Of a stretch of 48,124 nucleotides of DNA, positions 26,562 to 34,780 are shown piece by piece. This stretch comes from Allomuricauda sp. (GTDB lineage: Bacteria; Bacteroidota; Bacteroidia; Flavobacteriales; Flavobacteriaceae). The DNA lies in the NCBI GenBank assembly GCA_028284725.1, contig JANQRD010000014.1, positions 1 to 48,124 of the forward strand. Direction: 5' to 3'. How positions within the stretch are numbered: the stretch's first letter is position 1; every line of letters starts with the position of its first letter. Both the position numbers and the translations under genes were made by a program. Below the pieces are notes generated by a model that was given only the letters and a program-made list of their open reading frames with translations, had not been told where the DNA came from and did not search any database.

Positions 26562-26588
26562 AAATCCCGCTTTTGCGGGATTTTTTTG
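26562..26588 (+). terminator. Intrinsic terminator of the infB operon
   Basis: AAATCCCGC (26562-26570) pairs with GCGGGATTT (26575-26583) around TTTT and runs into a T-tract. Confidence 0.92.
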
Positions 26589-26655
26589 TTTAATAAAGCT
26601 GACAAAATATCAGTCTCGTTTGCAAAAGTAACTAGCAATTGGAGTGTGGCTGGAA

Positions 26656-26710
26656 TTGTCAGTTTGAGCGTCCGCTTGGATAACACGTTCGGACGGGCAG
26701 TCGAGAACTC
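26656..26710. repeat. Intergenic palindromic repeat between infB and the SPOR gene
   Basis: The left end TTGTCAGTTTGAGCG and right end CAGTCGAGAACTC resemble a dispersed intergenic repeat that I recall from Flavobacteriaceae genomes (GTCAGTTCGAGCG...CAGTCGAGAAC). An inner hairpin pairs CGTCCG with CGGACG. It sits in a 230-nt gap that has no gene and otherwise only the infB terminator. Confidence 0.55.
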
Positions 26711-26772
26711 AAAAAAGCTCAGATTAAAAAATCATTTCGATGGCTCCTGATGCGGTATTTGCATCTTTTTGT

Positions 26773-27144
26773 CTATCTCGTGCCATTTTCTGGCTTTAAG
26801 AGCATAGCCTGAGGGTATTTTTTTCGGACTTCCAGATATTTGCGCTCAGCTTCCAATTTTGTTTTGAACTTGCCCAAACGGACACGGTACGTTGGCGATT
26901 CAAACTCAATTTTCGAGTACCATCCTGGGAAATCGATATCCACTTTGGTCTTTAGATTCTGTGCTTTTTGATAGCTGCCAAAACCTACTTGGATTTGATA
27001 GAAATCGACCTTTGAATTGACCTGCGCATAGAGCTTCATGAGTTGATCGATTCGTGAATCTTGTTCAATAGTAATACTACCTTCCTGAGCTGAAAGTAAA
27101 AGCGAAAAAAAGACAAGAATTGCCGTTATTACTGGGGTTTTCAT
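26773..27144 (-). CDS. SPOR-domain protein, exported
   Basis: A 123-residue protein from ATG 27144; an upstream in-frame ATG at 27180 is less likely because the signal peptide MKTPVITAILVFFSLLLSAQ starts at 27144. The rest is a single SPOR domain: FYQIQVGFGSYQKAQNLKTKV, then YRVRLGKFKTKLEAERKYLEVRKKYPQAMLLK. SPOR domains bind denuded glycan strands of peptidoglycan, often at the division septum. No membrane anchor remains after cleavage, so it should be periplasmic. A SPOR gene between infB and the respiratory operon is a familiar flavobacterial order. Confidence 0.85.
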   Translation of the reverse strand: MKTPVITAILVFFSLLLSAQEGSITIEQDSRIDQLMKLYAQVNSKVDFYQIQVGFGSYQKAQNLKTKVDIDFPGWYSKIEFESPTYRVRLGKFKTKLEAERKYLEVRKKYPQAMLLKPENGTR

Positions 27145-27284
27145 GATGTTGGGACTTTTTTCTTCATCATTTGAATACAAATGTAATTTTTTATAGCTTA
27201 AACAGCTGAAACCAGGGTTATTTAGAATCTTTATAAATTAGTTATTATAAATACCTTAACATTTTAAAAAATGTGGCTATGTCG

Positions 27285-27292
27285 TACTTTTG
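27285..27292 (+). promoter_or_regulatory. Putative -7 element of the act-cox operon
   Basis: TACTTTTG fits TAnnTTTG, 88 nt before actA in an AT-rich 235-nt intergenic region. No clear -33 TTG was found at the usual distance. Confidence 0.5.
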
Positions 27293-27379
27293 TGACCGAT
27301 TTTGGCATACTAAAAAGCTACTGTTCTCAGTATCAATAGTAACAATCATGCCAAAGATTTCGATAGAAATTTCGTCAAT

Positions 27380-28744
27380 ATGAAAAAGGTTTTTAACCGC
27401 CATCTTTTTGCTCAAGTTTTAGGCTTATCTCTCCTACTTTTTTCTACTTCATTTTATGCACAAGAAGAAACTGCTTCAACCGAGGTTGCTGCGGAAGAGT
27501 CTGCTGCTACAGGTGGAGACCCTGCTAAAGGGAAGCAACTGTTCAACCAAAACTGTGCTGCCTGCCACGCCCTGAATCGGAAGATGACGGGTCCGGCTTT
27601 GGCCAATGTGGAGACACGTCTGGCTGAAGATGAAGGTTTGGATAAAGAGTGGTTGTATGCTTGGATTAAGAACAGCGCAGGAATGATTGCCTCTGGCGAT
27701 GCCTACGCCAACAAGATTTACGCGGAATACAATCAGGCGGCCATGACCGCTTTTCCCACTTTGAGCAACGCCGATATTGATGATATCTTAGCATATACAG
27801 CCGCTCCACCGCCAGCTCCAGCTGCCACAGCAACAACTGCTTCAGCCGAAGGAGGTGAGACCTCTGGTACAGGTGGAATATCCAACGAGATTATTTTGGG
27901 AGCACTTGCATTGGTCTTTGGTCTTTTGGTCATCATGTTGATTTTGGTCAACAATACACTACGTCGCATTGCAGAGGCCAACGGGGTGGTTTTGGAAAAA
28001 GCAAAAGCGGAGACTCGAACACCAATTTGGAAAGCCTTTATACAGAATCAGTTTTTGGTATTGGTCACCGCAATTTTCTTATTGTTGGCAAGTGGTTACT
28101 TTGCCTATGGATGGATGATGCAGGTAGGCATAGACCAAGGATATGCTCCAGTACAGCCGATACACTATTCACACAAAATACACGCTGGCGACAACAAAAT
28201 TGAGTGTAAGTACTGCCACTCTTCGGCAAGAGTTTCAAAACACTCGGGAATACCTTCCCTGAACGTTTGTATGAACTGCCACAAATCCATCTATGAATAC
28301 ACTGGAAATCCAGAAGGGCCAAGTGCGGAGGATTTGGCAAATGGCTATACCAACGAATTCTACACGGGAGAAATCAAGAAATTATACAAAGCTGTTGGAT
28401 GGGATGAGGAAAATCAGCAGTACACAGGTGAAACGCAACCTGTGGAATGGGTAAGGATTCACAACCTTCCCGATTTTGCTTATTTCAACCACTCGCAGCA
28501 CGTTTCTGTGGCTGGAATTGAATGTCAGACCTGTCACGGTCCCGTTGAGGAAATGGAAATCATGTACCAATTTGCTCCGTTGACCATGGGATGGTGTATC
28601 AATTGCCACAGGGAGACCAATGTACAAGTAGCGGGCAACGATTACTACCAAGCCATCCATGCTGAACTTTCCAAAAAGTATGGAGTTGAAGAGCTGACAG
28701 CCGCCATGATGGGTGGTTTGGAATGTGGTAAATGTCACTATTAA
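27380..28744 (+). CDS. actA: Alternative complex III subunit ActA, fused to a monoheme cytochrome c
   Basis: A 454-residue cytochrome subunit of the quinol:cytochrome c/oxygen-reductase module. Six CxxCH heme sites are visible: C59-H63 in an N-terminal monoheme domain, then five in the C-terminal part starting at residues 276, 297, 382, 406 and 449. The pentaheme part is the usual ActA. A signal peptide ends near residue 27, and two hydrophobic segments (about 168-190 and 215-240) separate the domains. An Ala/Pro/Thr-rich linker joins domain one to the membrane part. It opens the operon, with 31 nt to actB. Confidence 0.92.
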   Translation: MKKVFNRHLFAQVLGLSLLLFSTSFYAQEETASTEVAAEESAATGGDPAKGKQLFNQNCAACHALNRKMTGPALANVETRLAEDEGLDKEWLYAWIKNSAGMIASGDAYANKIYAEYNQAAMTAFPTLSNADIDDILAYTAAPPPAPAATATTASAEGGETSGTGGISNEIILGALALVFGLLVIMLILVNNTLRRIAEANGVVLEKAKAETRTPIWKAFIQNQFLVLVTAIFLLLASGYFAYGWMMQVGIDQGYAPVQPIHYSHKIHAGDNKIECKYCHSSARVSKHSGIPSLNVCMNCHKSIYEYTGNPEGPSAEDLANGYTNEFYTGEIKKLYKAVGWDEENQQYTGETQPVEWVRIHNLPDFAYFNHSQHVSVAGIECQTCHGPVEEMEIMYQFAPLTMGWCINCHRETNVQVAGNDYYQAIHAELSKKYGVEELTAAMMGGLECGKCHY

Positions 28745-28775
28745 AATTAAAAGAAGATAATCTCAGATATATCGT

Positions 28776-31700
28776 ATGGCATCAAACAAAAAATATTGGA
28801 AAAGCGAAGCGGAGTTAAATCTGAACGATTCCATTGTTGAGGCGCTAAAAAACAACGAGTTCACCGAAGAGATTCCGGTTGATGACTTTCTTGGAGATAA
28901 AGAAAATCTATCGGCCACTGCGACAAGCAGAAGGGATTTCCTAAAGTATGTGGGATTCAGTACGGCAGCTGCTACGGTGGCGGCATGTGAGGGTCCTGTG
29001 CATAAGTCGATTCCTTATGTGGTGCAACCCGACCGAATTGTCCCCGGTGTGGCCAATTATTACGCGACTACAATTGCCGATGGATTTGATTTTGCCAGTA
29101 TTTTGGTCAAGACCCGAGAGGGTAGGCCCATCAAAATAGAAAACAATACGGATGCTAAAGTAGGGGGTAGTGCCAATGCTAGGGTACAAGCCTCCGTGCT
29201 TACATTATACGACAGCAAAAGGGTACAAGGACCCACTGCCAATGGTGAGCCCATTGAGTGGAAAGTTTTGGATGCAACAGTGAGAGCCAAATTGGGAAGC
29301 CTTAAGGGTTCCAGCAGGCAGATTGCACTGTTGACTCAAACCCATGCAAGCCCGTCCACTGATAAATTGATCGCTGATTTTAAAGCGGAATATGGCGATA
29401 ATGTAAACCATGTGGTTTACGATGCCATTTCGGAGGATGCTGCCCTTAATGCCTTTAATGCGGCTTATGGTGAAAGAGCATTAGCCGATTACGATTTTGA
29501 GAAGGCTGATGTGATTGTCTCCTTCGGAGCGGATTTCCTGGGAGATTGGCAAGGTGGGGGTTACGATAGTGGCTATGCCAAAGGAAGGGTTCCCAAGCAT
29601 GGAAAAATGTCCAAGCACATTCAGTTGGAATCCAATATGTCCTTGACCGGTGCCAACGCGGATAAGCGTTATCCCATGACGCCAACGCAGCAAAAAATTG
29701 CTTTGGCCAAGTTGTATGGGAAATTGAACGGTAGCAATGTGGGAGGAGGAACATCCGATGTTGATGAAGCTGTTGAAAGTGTGGCTACCCAGATCAAAAA
29801 AGCTGGTAGCAAAGCTGTTGTGGTCACTGGACTGAACGACATCAATGCCCAGACCGTCGTATTGGCCATCAACAAACTTTTGGCCAGCGAGGCTTTTGAC
29901 ACTGCCAATCCAAAATATGTAAGACAAGGGGATACCGCAAAAGTATCCAAGCTTATTGCCGATATGAACGCAGGTCGGGTAGGTGTTTTGATTATGGATG
30001 GTGTCAATCCTGCATACTCGCTTCCCAATGCCGAGGAGTTTATTTCCGGTTTGGATAAAGTGGATGTTTCCGTGAGCTTTGCATTCAACAATGATGAAAC
30101 CGCGCAGGTTTCAAAATATGTTGCGGCCGCTTCGCATTATTTGGAATCATGGGGAGATGCCCAATTCAAGAAAGGACATTATAGTTTGATGCAACCCGCT
30201 ATCCGCGAGTTGTTCGATACACGTCAATTCCAGTCAGCTCTGTTGGCTTGGATGGGCAGTGAGAAAACCTATTACGAGTACATAAAAGAAAATTGGAGCA
30301 CTGATATTCTGCAAGGTGGGGAATGGAACAAAGCATTGCAAGACGGCGTTTTCGTCCCAACCGTAGCTGCTGATGAAGCTGCCTCCACAGAACAGGCAGC
30401 GGAAACGGCAGAGGAGGAAGTTGATACAAGTATCACACCGATTGCGGCTGCTGTACGTTCCTTGGTGAATACGACCAGTTCGGGAATGGAGTTGATGCTC
30501 TATTCCAAAGTTGGTATGGGAGATGGGCGCCAGGCCAATAACCCGTGGTTGCAAGAGTTCCCTGATCCTATTTCAAGGGTTACATGGGACAATTATGTTA
30601 CCATTTCCAAGGCTGATGCGGAAGCATTGGAGCTTGAAAACTACAATGTGGCCAATGGTGGTTTGGATGGTAGCTATGCCAATCTTACCGTTGAAGGTAC
30701 TGTTTTGGAAAATGTGCCTGTAATCATCCAACCTGGACAAGCAAAAAATACGATTGGTCTTTCCTTCGGTTATGGTAAGCAAGCCGGAATGAAATCAGAA
30801 ATGGCAACCGGTGTAAATGCCTATACCTTATATAAAGGTTTCTCTAATGTACAATCCGTATCGATTGAAAAGGCATCGGGCAACCATGAGTTCGCTTGTG
30901 TGCAATTGCACAAAACATTGATGGGTAGGGGCGATATCATTAAGGAGACCACTTTGGAAATTTTCAACACCAAAGACCATCATGAATGGAACGCGGTTCC
31001 TGTGGTTTCCTATAACCATGAAGAAATTCCGGTCACTTCTCCCAACGCAGATCTTTGGGATGAGTTTGATCGTTCCATAGGGCATCATTTCAATATGTCC
31101 ATCGACCTAAACGCGTGTACCGGATGTGGTGCCTGTGTGATTGCATGTCACGCAGAAAATAATGTTCCTGTCGTCGGGAAACAAGAAATTCGTCGCTCCA
31201 GGGATATGCACTGGTTGCGTATTGATAGATACTACTCTTCCGAGGATACTTTTGAGTTGGATAACGAGAAGAAGGATGGGATGGACGGACTTTGGGGCGA
31301 TAAGGGTTCTTTGGGTGGATTCCGCCAAATGGAAGACCCATCGACCAATCCTCAGGTGGCTTTCCAGCCTGTGATGTGCCAGCATTGTAACCACGCACCT
31401 TGTGAAACCGTTTGTCCAGTTGCCGCTACTTCACACAGTAGACAAGGACAGAACCATATGGCGTACAACCGTTGTGTCGGTACCCGTTATTGTGCGAACA
31501 ACTGTCCGTACAAAGTGCGTCGATTCAACTGGTTCCTATACCACGACAACGACGAGTTTGATTTCAATATGAACAACGACCTTGGTAAGATGGTCATTAA
31601 CCCTGATGTTAATGTACGTTCAAGAGGGGTGATGGAAAAATGTTCGCTATGTATTCAAATGACGCAAAAGACCATTTTGGATGCGAAGCGTGAAAGACGT

Positions 31701-31901
31701 GCTATCGAGGACGGAGAGTTCCAGACTGCATGTTCATCAGCCTGTAGTAGTGGAGCCATCGTCTTTGGTGACATCAACGATAAAGAAAGCAAGGTTGCCG
31801 AGTTGAAGGAAGATGATAGAATGTACCACCTGTTGGAACACGTAGGGACTAAACCCAATGTGTTCTACCATGTTAAAGTAAGAAACACCAACGAGGCTTA
31901 A
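28776..31901 (+). CDS. actB: Alternative complex III iron-sulfur subunit ActB
   Basis: A 1041-residue periplasmic subunit fusing a molybdopterin-oxidoreductase-like part (about 80-740) to a ferredoxin-like part (about 770-1000). A Tat motif, SRRDFLK (51-57), lies inside an N-terminal extension, with a Cys at residue 71. The cluster motifs are CTGCGACVIAC, CQHCNHAPCETVC, CVGTRYCANNC and CSLCIQM with a later CSSAC. In characterised ACIII the molybdopterin-like part has lost its cofactor and the other part holds three [4Fe-4S] clusters and one [3Fe-4S]. It passes electrons between the membrane quinol site and the hemes. Confidence 0.95.
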   Translation: MASNKKYWKSEAELNLNDSIVEALKNNEFTEEIPVDDFLGDKENLSATATSRRDFLKYVGFSTAAATVAACEGPVHKSIPYVVQPDRIVPGVANYYATTIADGFDFASILVKTREGRPIKIENNTDAKVGGSANARVQASVLTLYDSKRVQGPTANGEPIEWKVLDATVRAKLGSLKGSSRQIALLTQTHASPSTDKLIADFKAEYGDNVNHVVYDAISEDAALNAFNAAYGERALADYDFEKADVIVSFGADFLGDWQGGGYDSGYAKGRVPKHGKMSKHIQLESNMSLTGANADKRYPMTPTQQKIALAKLYGKLNGSNVGGGTSDVDEAVESVATQIKKAGSKAVVVTGLNDINAQTVVLAINKLLASEAFDTANPKYVRQGDTAKVSKLIADMNAGRVGVLIMDGVNPAYSLPNAEEFISGLDKVDVSVSFAFNNDETAQVSKYVAAASHYLESWGDAQFKKGHYSLMQPAIRELFDTRQFQSALLAWMGSEKTYYEYIKENWSTDILQGGEWNKALQDGVFVPTVAADEAASTEQAAETAEEEVDTSITPIAAAVRSLVNTTSSGMELMLYSKVGMGDGRQANNPWLQEFPDPISRVTWDNYVTISKADAEALELENYNVANGGLDGSYANLTVEGTVLENVPVIIQPGQAKNTIGLSFGYGKQAGMKSEMATGVNAYTLYKGFSNVQSVSIEKASGNHEFACVQLHKTLMGRGDIIKETTLEIFNTKDHHEWNAVPVVSYNHEEIPVTSPNADLWDEFDRSIGHHFNMSIDLNACTGCGACVIACHAENNVPVVGKQEIRRSRDMHWLRIDRYYSSEDTFELDNEKKDGMDGLWGDKGSLGGFRQMEDPSTNPQVAFQPVMCQHCNHAPCETVCPVAATSHSRQGQNHMAYNRCVGTRYCANNCPYKVRRFNWFLYHDNDEFDFNMNNDLGKMVINPDVNVRSRGVMEKCSLCIQMTQKTILDAKRERRAIEDGEFQTACSSACSSGAIVFGDINDKESKVAELKEDDRMYHLLEHVGTKPNVFYHVKVRNTNEA

Positions 31902-31933
31902 TCAATAAATAAGAAGTAACTATACTATAAATT

Positions 31934-33661
31934 ATGGCGTCGCATTACGAAGCACCTATTCGAAAGCCCTTAGTACTGGGAGACAAAGGATACCATGATG
32001 TAACCGTGGATATCGCGCGTCCGGTAGAGGGAAAGGCCAACAAACAATGGTGGATAGTGTTCACCATCGCATTGGTTGCATTCCTTTGGGGTATAGGATG
32101 TATCATTTATACCATTTCCACAGGTATTGGGGTTTGGGGTCTTAACCGAACCGTAAACTGGGCCTGGGACATCACCAACTTTGTATGGTGGGTGGGTATT
32201 GGTCACGCGGGTACGCTGATCTCTGCAGTATTGTTGTTGTTCCGACAAAAGTGGAGAATGGCGATCAACCGTTCCGCGGAGGCGATGACGATTTTCTCGG
32301 TGATTCAGGCGGGACTGTTTCCGATCATCCACATGGGACGTCCTTGGTTGGCTTATTGGGTACTTCCCATTCCCAACCAATTTGGGTCGCTTTGGGTGAA
32401 CTTCAACTCTCCATTGCTTTGGGACGTATTTGCGATCTCGACCTACCTTTCCGTTTCCTTAGTATTCTGGTGGACGGGTCTTTTACCCGATTTCGCGATG
32501 ATTCGAGATCGAGCGATCAAGCCGTTCCAAAAGAAAATTTACAGCCTGTTGAGCTTTGGATGGACAGGAAGAGCCAAAGACTGGCAACGTTTTGAAGAAG
32601 TTTCTTTGGTCTTGGCAGGTTTGGCGACACCGCTGGTACTTTCCGTACACACCATTGTATCCTTCGACTTTGCCACATCGGTGATACCAGGATGGCACAC
32701 CACCATCTTCCCACCGTATTTCGTTGCGGGTGCAATTTTCTCAGGATTTGCTATGGTACAGACACTTCTCATTATCATGAGAAAGGTTTGTAATCTGGAA
32801 GCCTACATTACAGTACAACATATTGAATTGATGAACATCGTGATTATGATTACGGGTTCCATCGTAGGATGTGCCTATATCACAGAGTTGTTCATCGCGT
32901 GGTATTCTGGTGTTGAATACGAACAATATGCCTTCTTGAATAGGGCTACCGGACCTTACTGGTGGGCTTATTGGTCCATGATGACCTGTAATGTGTTCTC
33001 GCCGCAGTTCATGTGGTTCAAGAAATTGCGTACCAGCATCATGTTCTCCTTCTTCATTTCCATTGTGGTAAACATTGGAATGTGGTTCGAGCGTTTTGTG
33101 ATTATTGTCACCTCATTGCATAGAGACTATTTGCCATCTTCGTGGACGATGTTCTCCCCAACATTTGTGGATATTGGAATCTTTATCGGAACCATTGGTT
33201 TCTTCTTTGTACTCTTCTTATTGTATTCGAGAACATTCCCTGTGATAGCACAAGCAGAGGTTAAATCAATCTTGAAATCGTCAGGAGAGCGCTATAAAAA
33301 ATTAAGAGAAGCAGGAAAGCCTTTATATGAGATGCCCTCCAAAGGAGGCTCCGTAAAGAAAGAGACTGCTCCCGTAGCGGAAAAAGCGGAAGCCGATGAG
33401 GCCCAGGTATCTTCCTTGTTGGATGCCATCGGAACTTTTGATGCAGAGAAAGATACTGCCGATGACCTGAAAAAAGTGAAAGGCATTGGTCCGCAAATGG
33501 AACAGAGCTTGAACCAAATCGGGATTTTTACGTTCGCGCAAGTAAGTAAAATGACCGAAAAAGAATATGATTTGTTGGATTCCATCACAGGTTCGTTCCC
33601 TGGAAGGGCGCAACGCGATGATTGGGCGGGACAGGCTAAAAAATTAAACGATAAAAAGTAG
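31934..33661 (+). CDS. actC: Alternative complex III NrfD-like subunit ActC with C-terminal HhH tail
   Basis: A 575-residue membrane subunit with about ten transmembrane helices (NrfD/PsrC type), the likely quinol-binding subunit. Residues up to about 440 are the core. A cytosolic extension follows: an Ala/Glu/Lys-rich linker, then a domain at about 505-575 with KKVKGIGPQMEQSLNQIGI and FAQVSKMTEKEYDLLDS. That is a helix-hairpin-helix pattern usually found in nucleic-acid-binding proteins. The stop is clean and followed two nt later by actD, so the tail is part of the gene. Its role in a respiratory complex is unknown to me. Confidence 0.93.
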   Translation: MASHYEAPIRKPLVLGDKGYHDVTVDIARPVEGKANKQWWIVFTIALVAFLWGIGCIIYTISTGIGVWGLNRTVNWAWDITNFVWWVGIGHAGTLISAVLLLFRQKWRMAINRSAEAMTIFSVIQAGLFPIIHMGRPWLAYWVLPIPNQFGSLWVNFNSPLLWDVFAISTYLSVSLVFWWTGLLPDFAMIRDRAIKPFQKKIYSLLSFGWTGRAKDWQRFEEVSLVLAGLATPLVLSVHTIVSFDFATSVIPGWHTTIFPPYFVAGAIFSGFAMVQTLLIIMRKVCNLEAYITVQHIELMNIVIMITGSIVGCAYITELFIAWYSGVEYEQYAFLNRATGPYWWAYWSMMTCNVFSPQFMWFKKLRTSIMFSFFISIVVNIGMWFERFVIIVTSLHRDYLPSSWTMFSPTFVDIGIFIGTIGFFFVLFLLYSRTFPVIAQAEVKSILKSSGERYKKLREAGKPLYEMPSKGGSVKKETAPVAEKAEADEAQVSSLLDAIGTFDAEKDTADDLKKVKGIGPQMEQSLNQIGIFTFAQVSKMTEKEYDLLDSITGSFPGRAQRDDWAGQAKKLNDKK

Positions 33662-33663
33662 TT

Positions 33664-34191
33664 ATGGCTTCAAAAGTTGTACAGGCAATTTATACCGATG
33701 ACGATGTGTTGATGCACGCCGTAAAAAAGGTTAGGGCCGAGCATCATCACATTGAAGAAGTGTATACCCCTTTCCCGGTACACGGTTTGGACAAGGCGAT
33801 GGGGCTTGAAGATACGAGAATAGCGATTACTTCCTTTATGTATGGTTGTTTGGGACTTGCAGTTTCCATTATAATGATGAACTATATCATGATCGATGAT
33901 TGGCCACAGGACATTGGAGGCAAGCCAAGCTTTAGTTATTTGGAGAACATGCCTGCATTTGTGCCGATCATGTTTGAGTTGACCGTTTTTTTTGCCGCTC
34001 ACCTTATGGTAATCACCTTCTATCTTCGAAGTAGAATGTGGCCGTTTAAAAAAGCGGAAAACCCGGATGTTCGAACTACGGACGACCATTTTTTGATGGA
34101 AGTTGGTGTACACGGTAATGAAGATGAGCTTTCCGCATTGTTATGGGAAACCGGTGCCGTTGAAGTTAATGTTACAGAAAAGGAGTCTTAA
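33664..34191 (+). CDS. actD: Alternative complex III subunit ActD (DUF3341)
   Basis: A 175-residue protein with a soluble N-domain, two transmembrane helices (about 54-75 and 98-120) and a short tail. The features IEEVYTPFPVHGLDKAMGL and GGKPSFSYLENMPAFVPIMFELTVFFAAH are typical of DUF3341/ActD. It stabilises the complex beside ActC and ActF and carries no cofactor. It is two nt after actC and four nt before actE, so translation is tightly coupled. Confidence 0.93.
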   Translation: MASKVVQAIYTDDDVLMHAVKKVRAEHHHIEEVYTPFPVHGLDKAMGLEDTRIAITSFMYGCLGLAVSIIMMNYIMIDDWPQDIGGKPSFSYLENMPAFVPIMFELTVFFAAHLMVITFYLRSRMWPFKKAENPDVRTTDDHFLMEVGVHGNEDELSALLWETGAVEVNVTEKES

Positions 34192-34195
34192 AAAT

Positions 34196-34765
34196 ATGAA
34201 GCAGTTAGGTAAAATAAGCATTGTTTTGGTTTTAGTGCTGTCATTGACTGGATGTTTCGATAAGAATAGTCCTAACTACCAGTACATGCCGAACATGTAT
34301 GAATCCGTAGGCTACGAAACCTATGAGGCAGTCGATAATGGGTTGTTCCCAAACGGAACCGAGGCCATGCTTCCTGCAGATAATACCATTCCCAGGGGAT
34401 ATATGCCCTACAAATTCGAAAATACACTTGAGGACAAAGAATTGGCGAGATTGGAACCAAGCCCTTTGGATTCCCTTCAAAGAGAGGAAAATTTGGCTAA
34501 GGGAAAAGAGTTGTACGATATCTACTGTGCCATTTGTCACGGACCAAAAGGAAAAGGACAGGGCACTTTGGTAAAACGCGAAAAAATATTGGGAGTTCCC
34601 AGTTACGATGATGTGGCCCGTAACATTACAGTGGGCAGTACCTATCACACCGTCTATTACGGCTTGAACTCCATGGGCTCCTATGCCGCTCAAATGGCCA
34701 ATGAAGAAGAAATGTGGCAGGTGTCCGAATACGTAATGAAGTTAAAGGAAGACCTAACAAAATAA
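34196..34765 (+). CDS. actE: Alternative complex III monoheme cytochrome subunit ActE
   Basis: A 189-residue lipoprotein from ATG 34196; the longer frame from 34103 overlaps actD and is rejected. Lipid Cys 20 follows LVLSLTG. One heme c site CAICH (111-115) lies in a class I cytochrome fold, with the distal Met probably in NSMGSYAAQM. It is the electron exit of the complex toward the oxidase. It lies between actD and actF, with 15 nt between its stop and the actF ATG. Confidence 0.93.
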   Translation: MKQLGKISIVLVLVLSLTGCFDKNSPNYQYMPNMYESVGYETYEAVDNGLFPNGTEAMLPADNTIPRGYMPYKFENTLEDKELARLEPSPLDSLQREENLAKGKELYDIYCAICHGPKGKGQGTLVKREKILGVPSYDDVARNITVGSTYHTVYYGLNSMGSYAAQMANEEEMWQVSEYVMKLKEDLTK

Positions 34766-34780
34766 TTGGATCAGTATACT

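Noticed and set aside
34103-34195. ActE extension into actD
   Set aside because: It overlaps the actD coding end by about 90 nt and would bury the lipoprotein signal that begins at ATG 34196.
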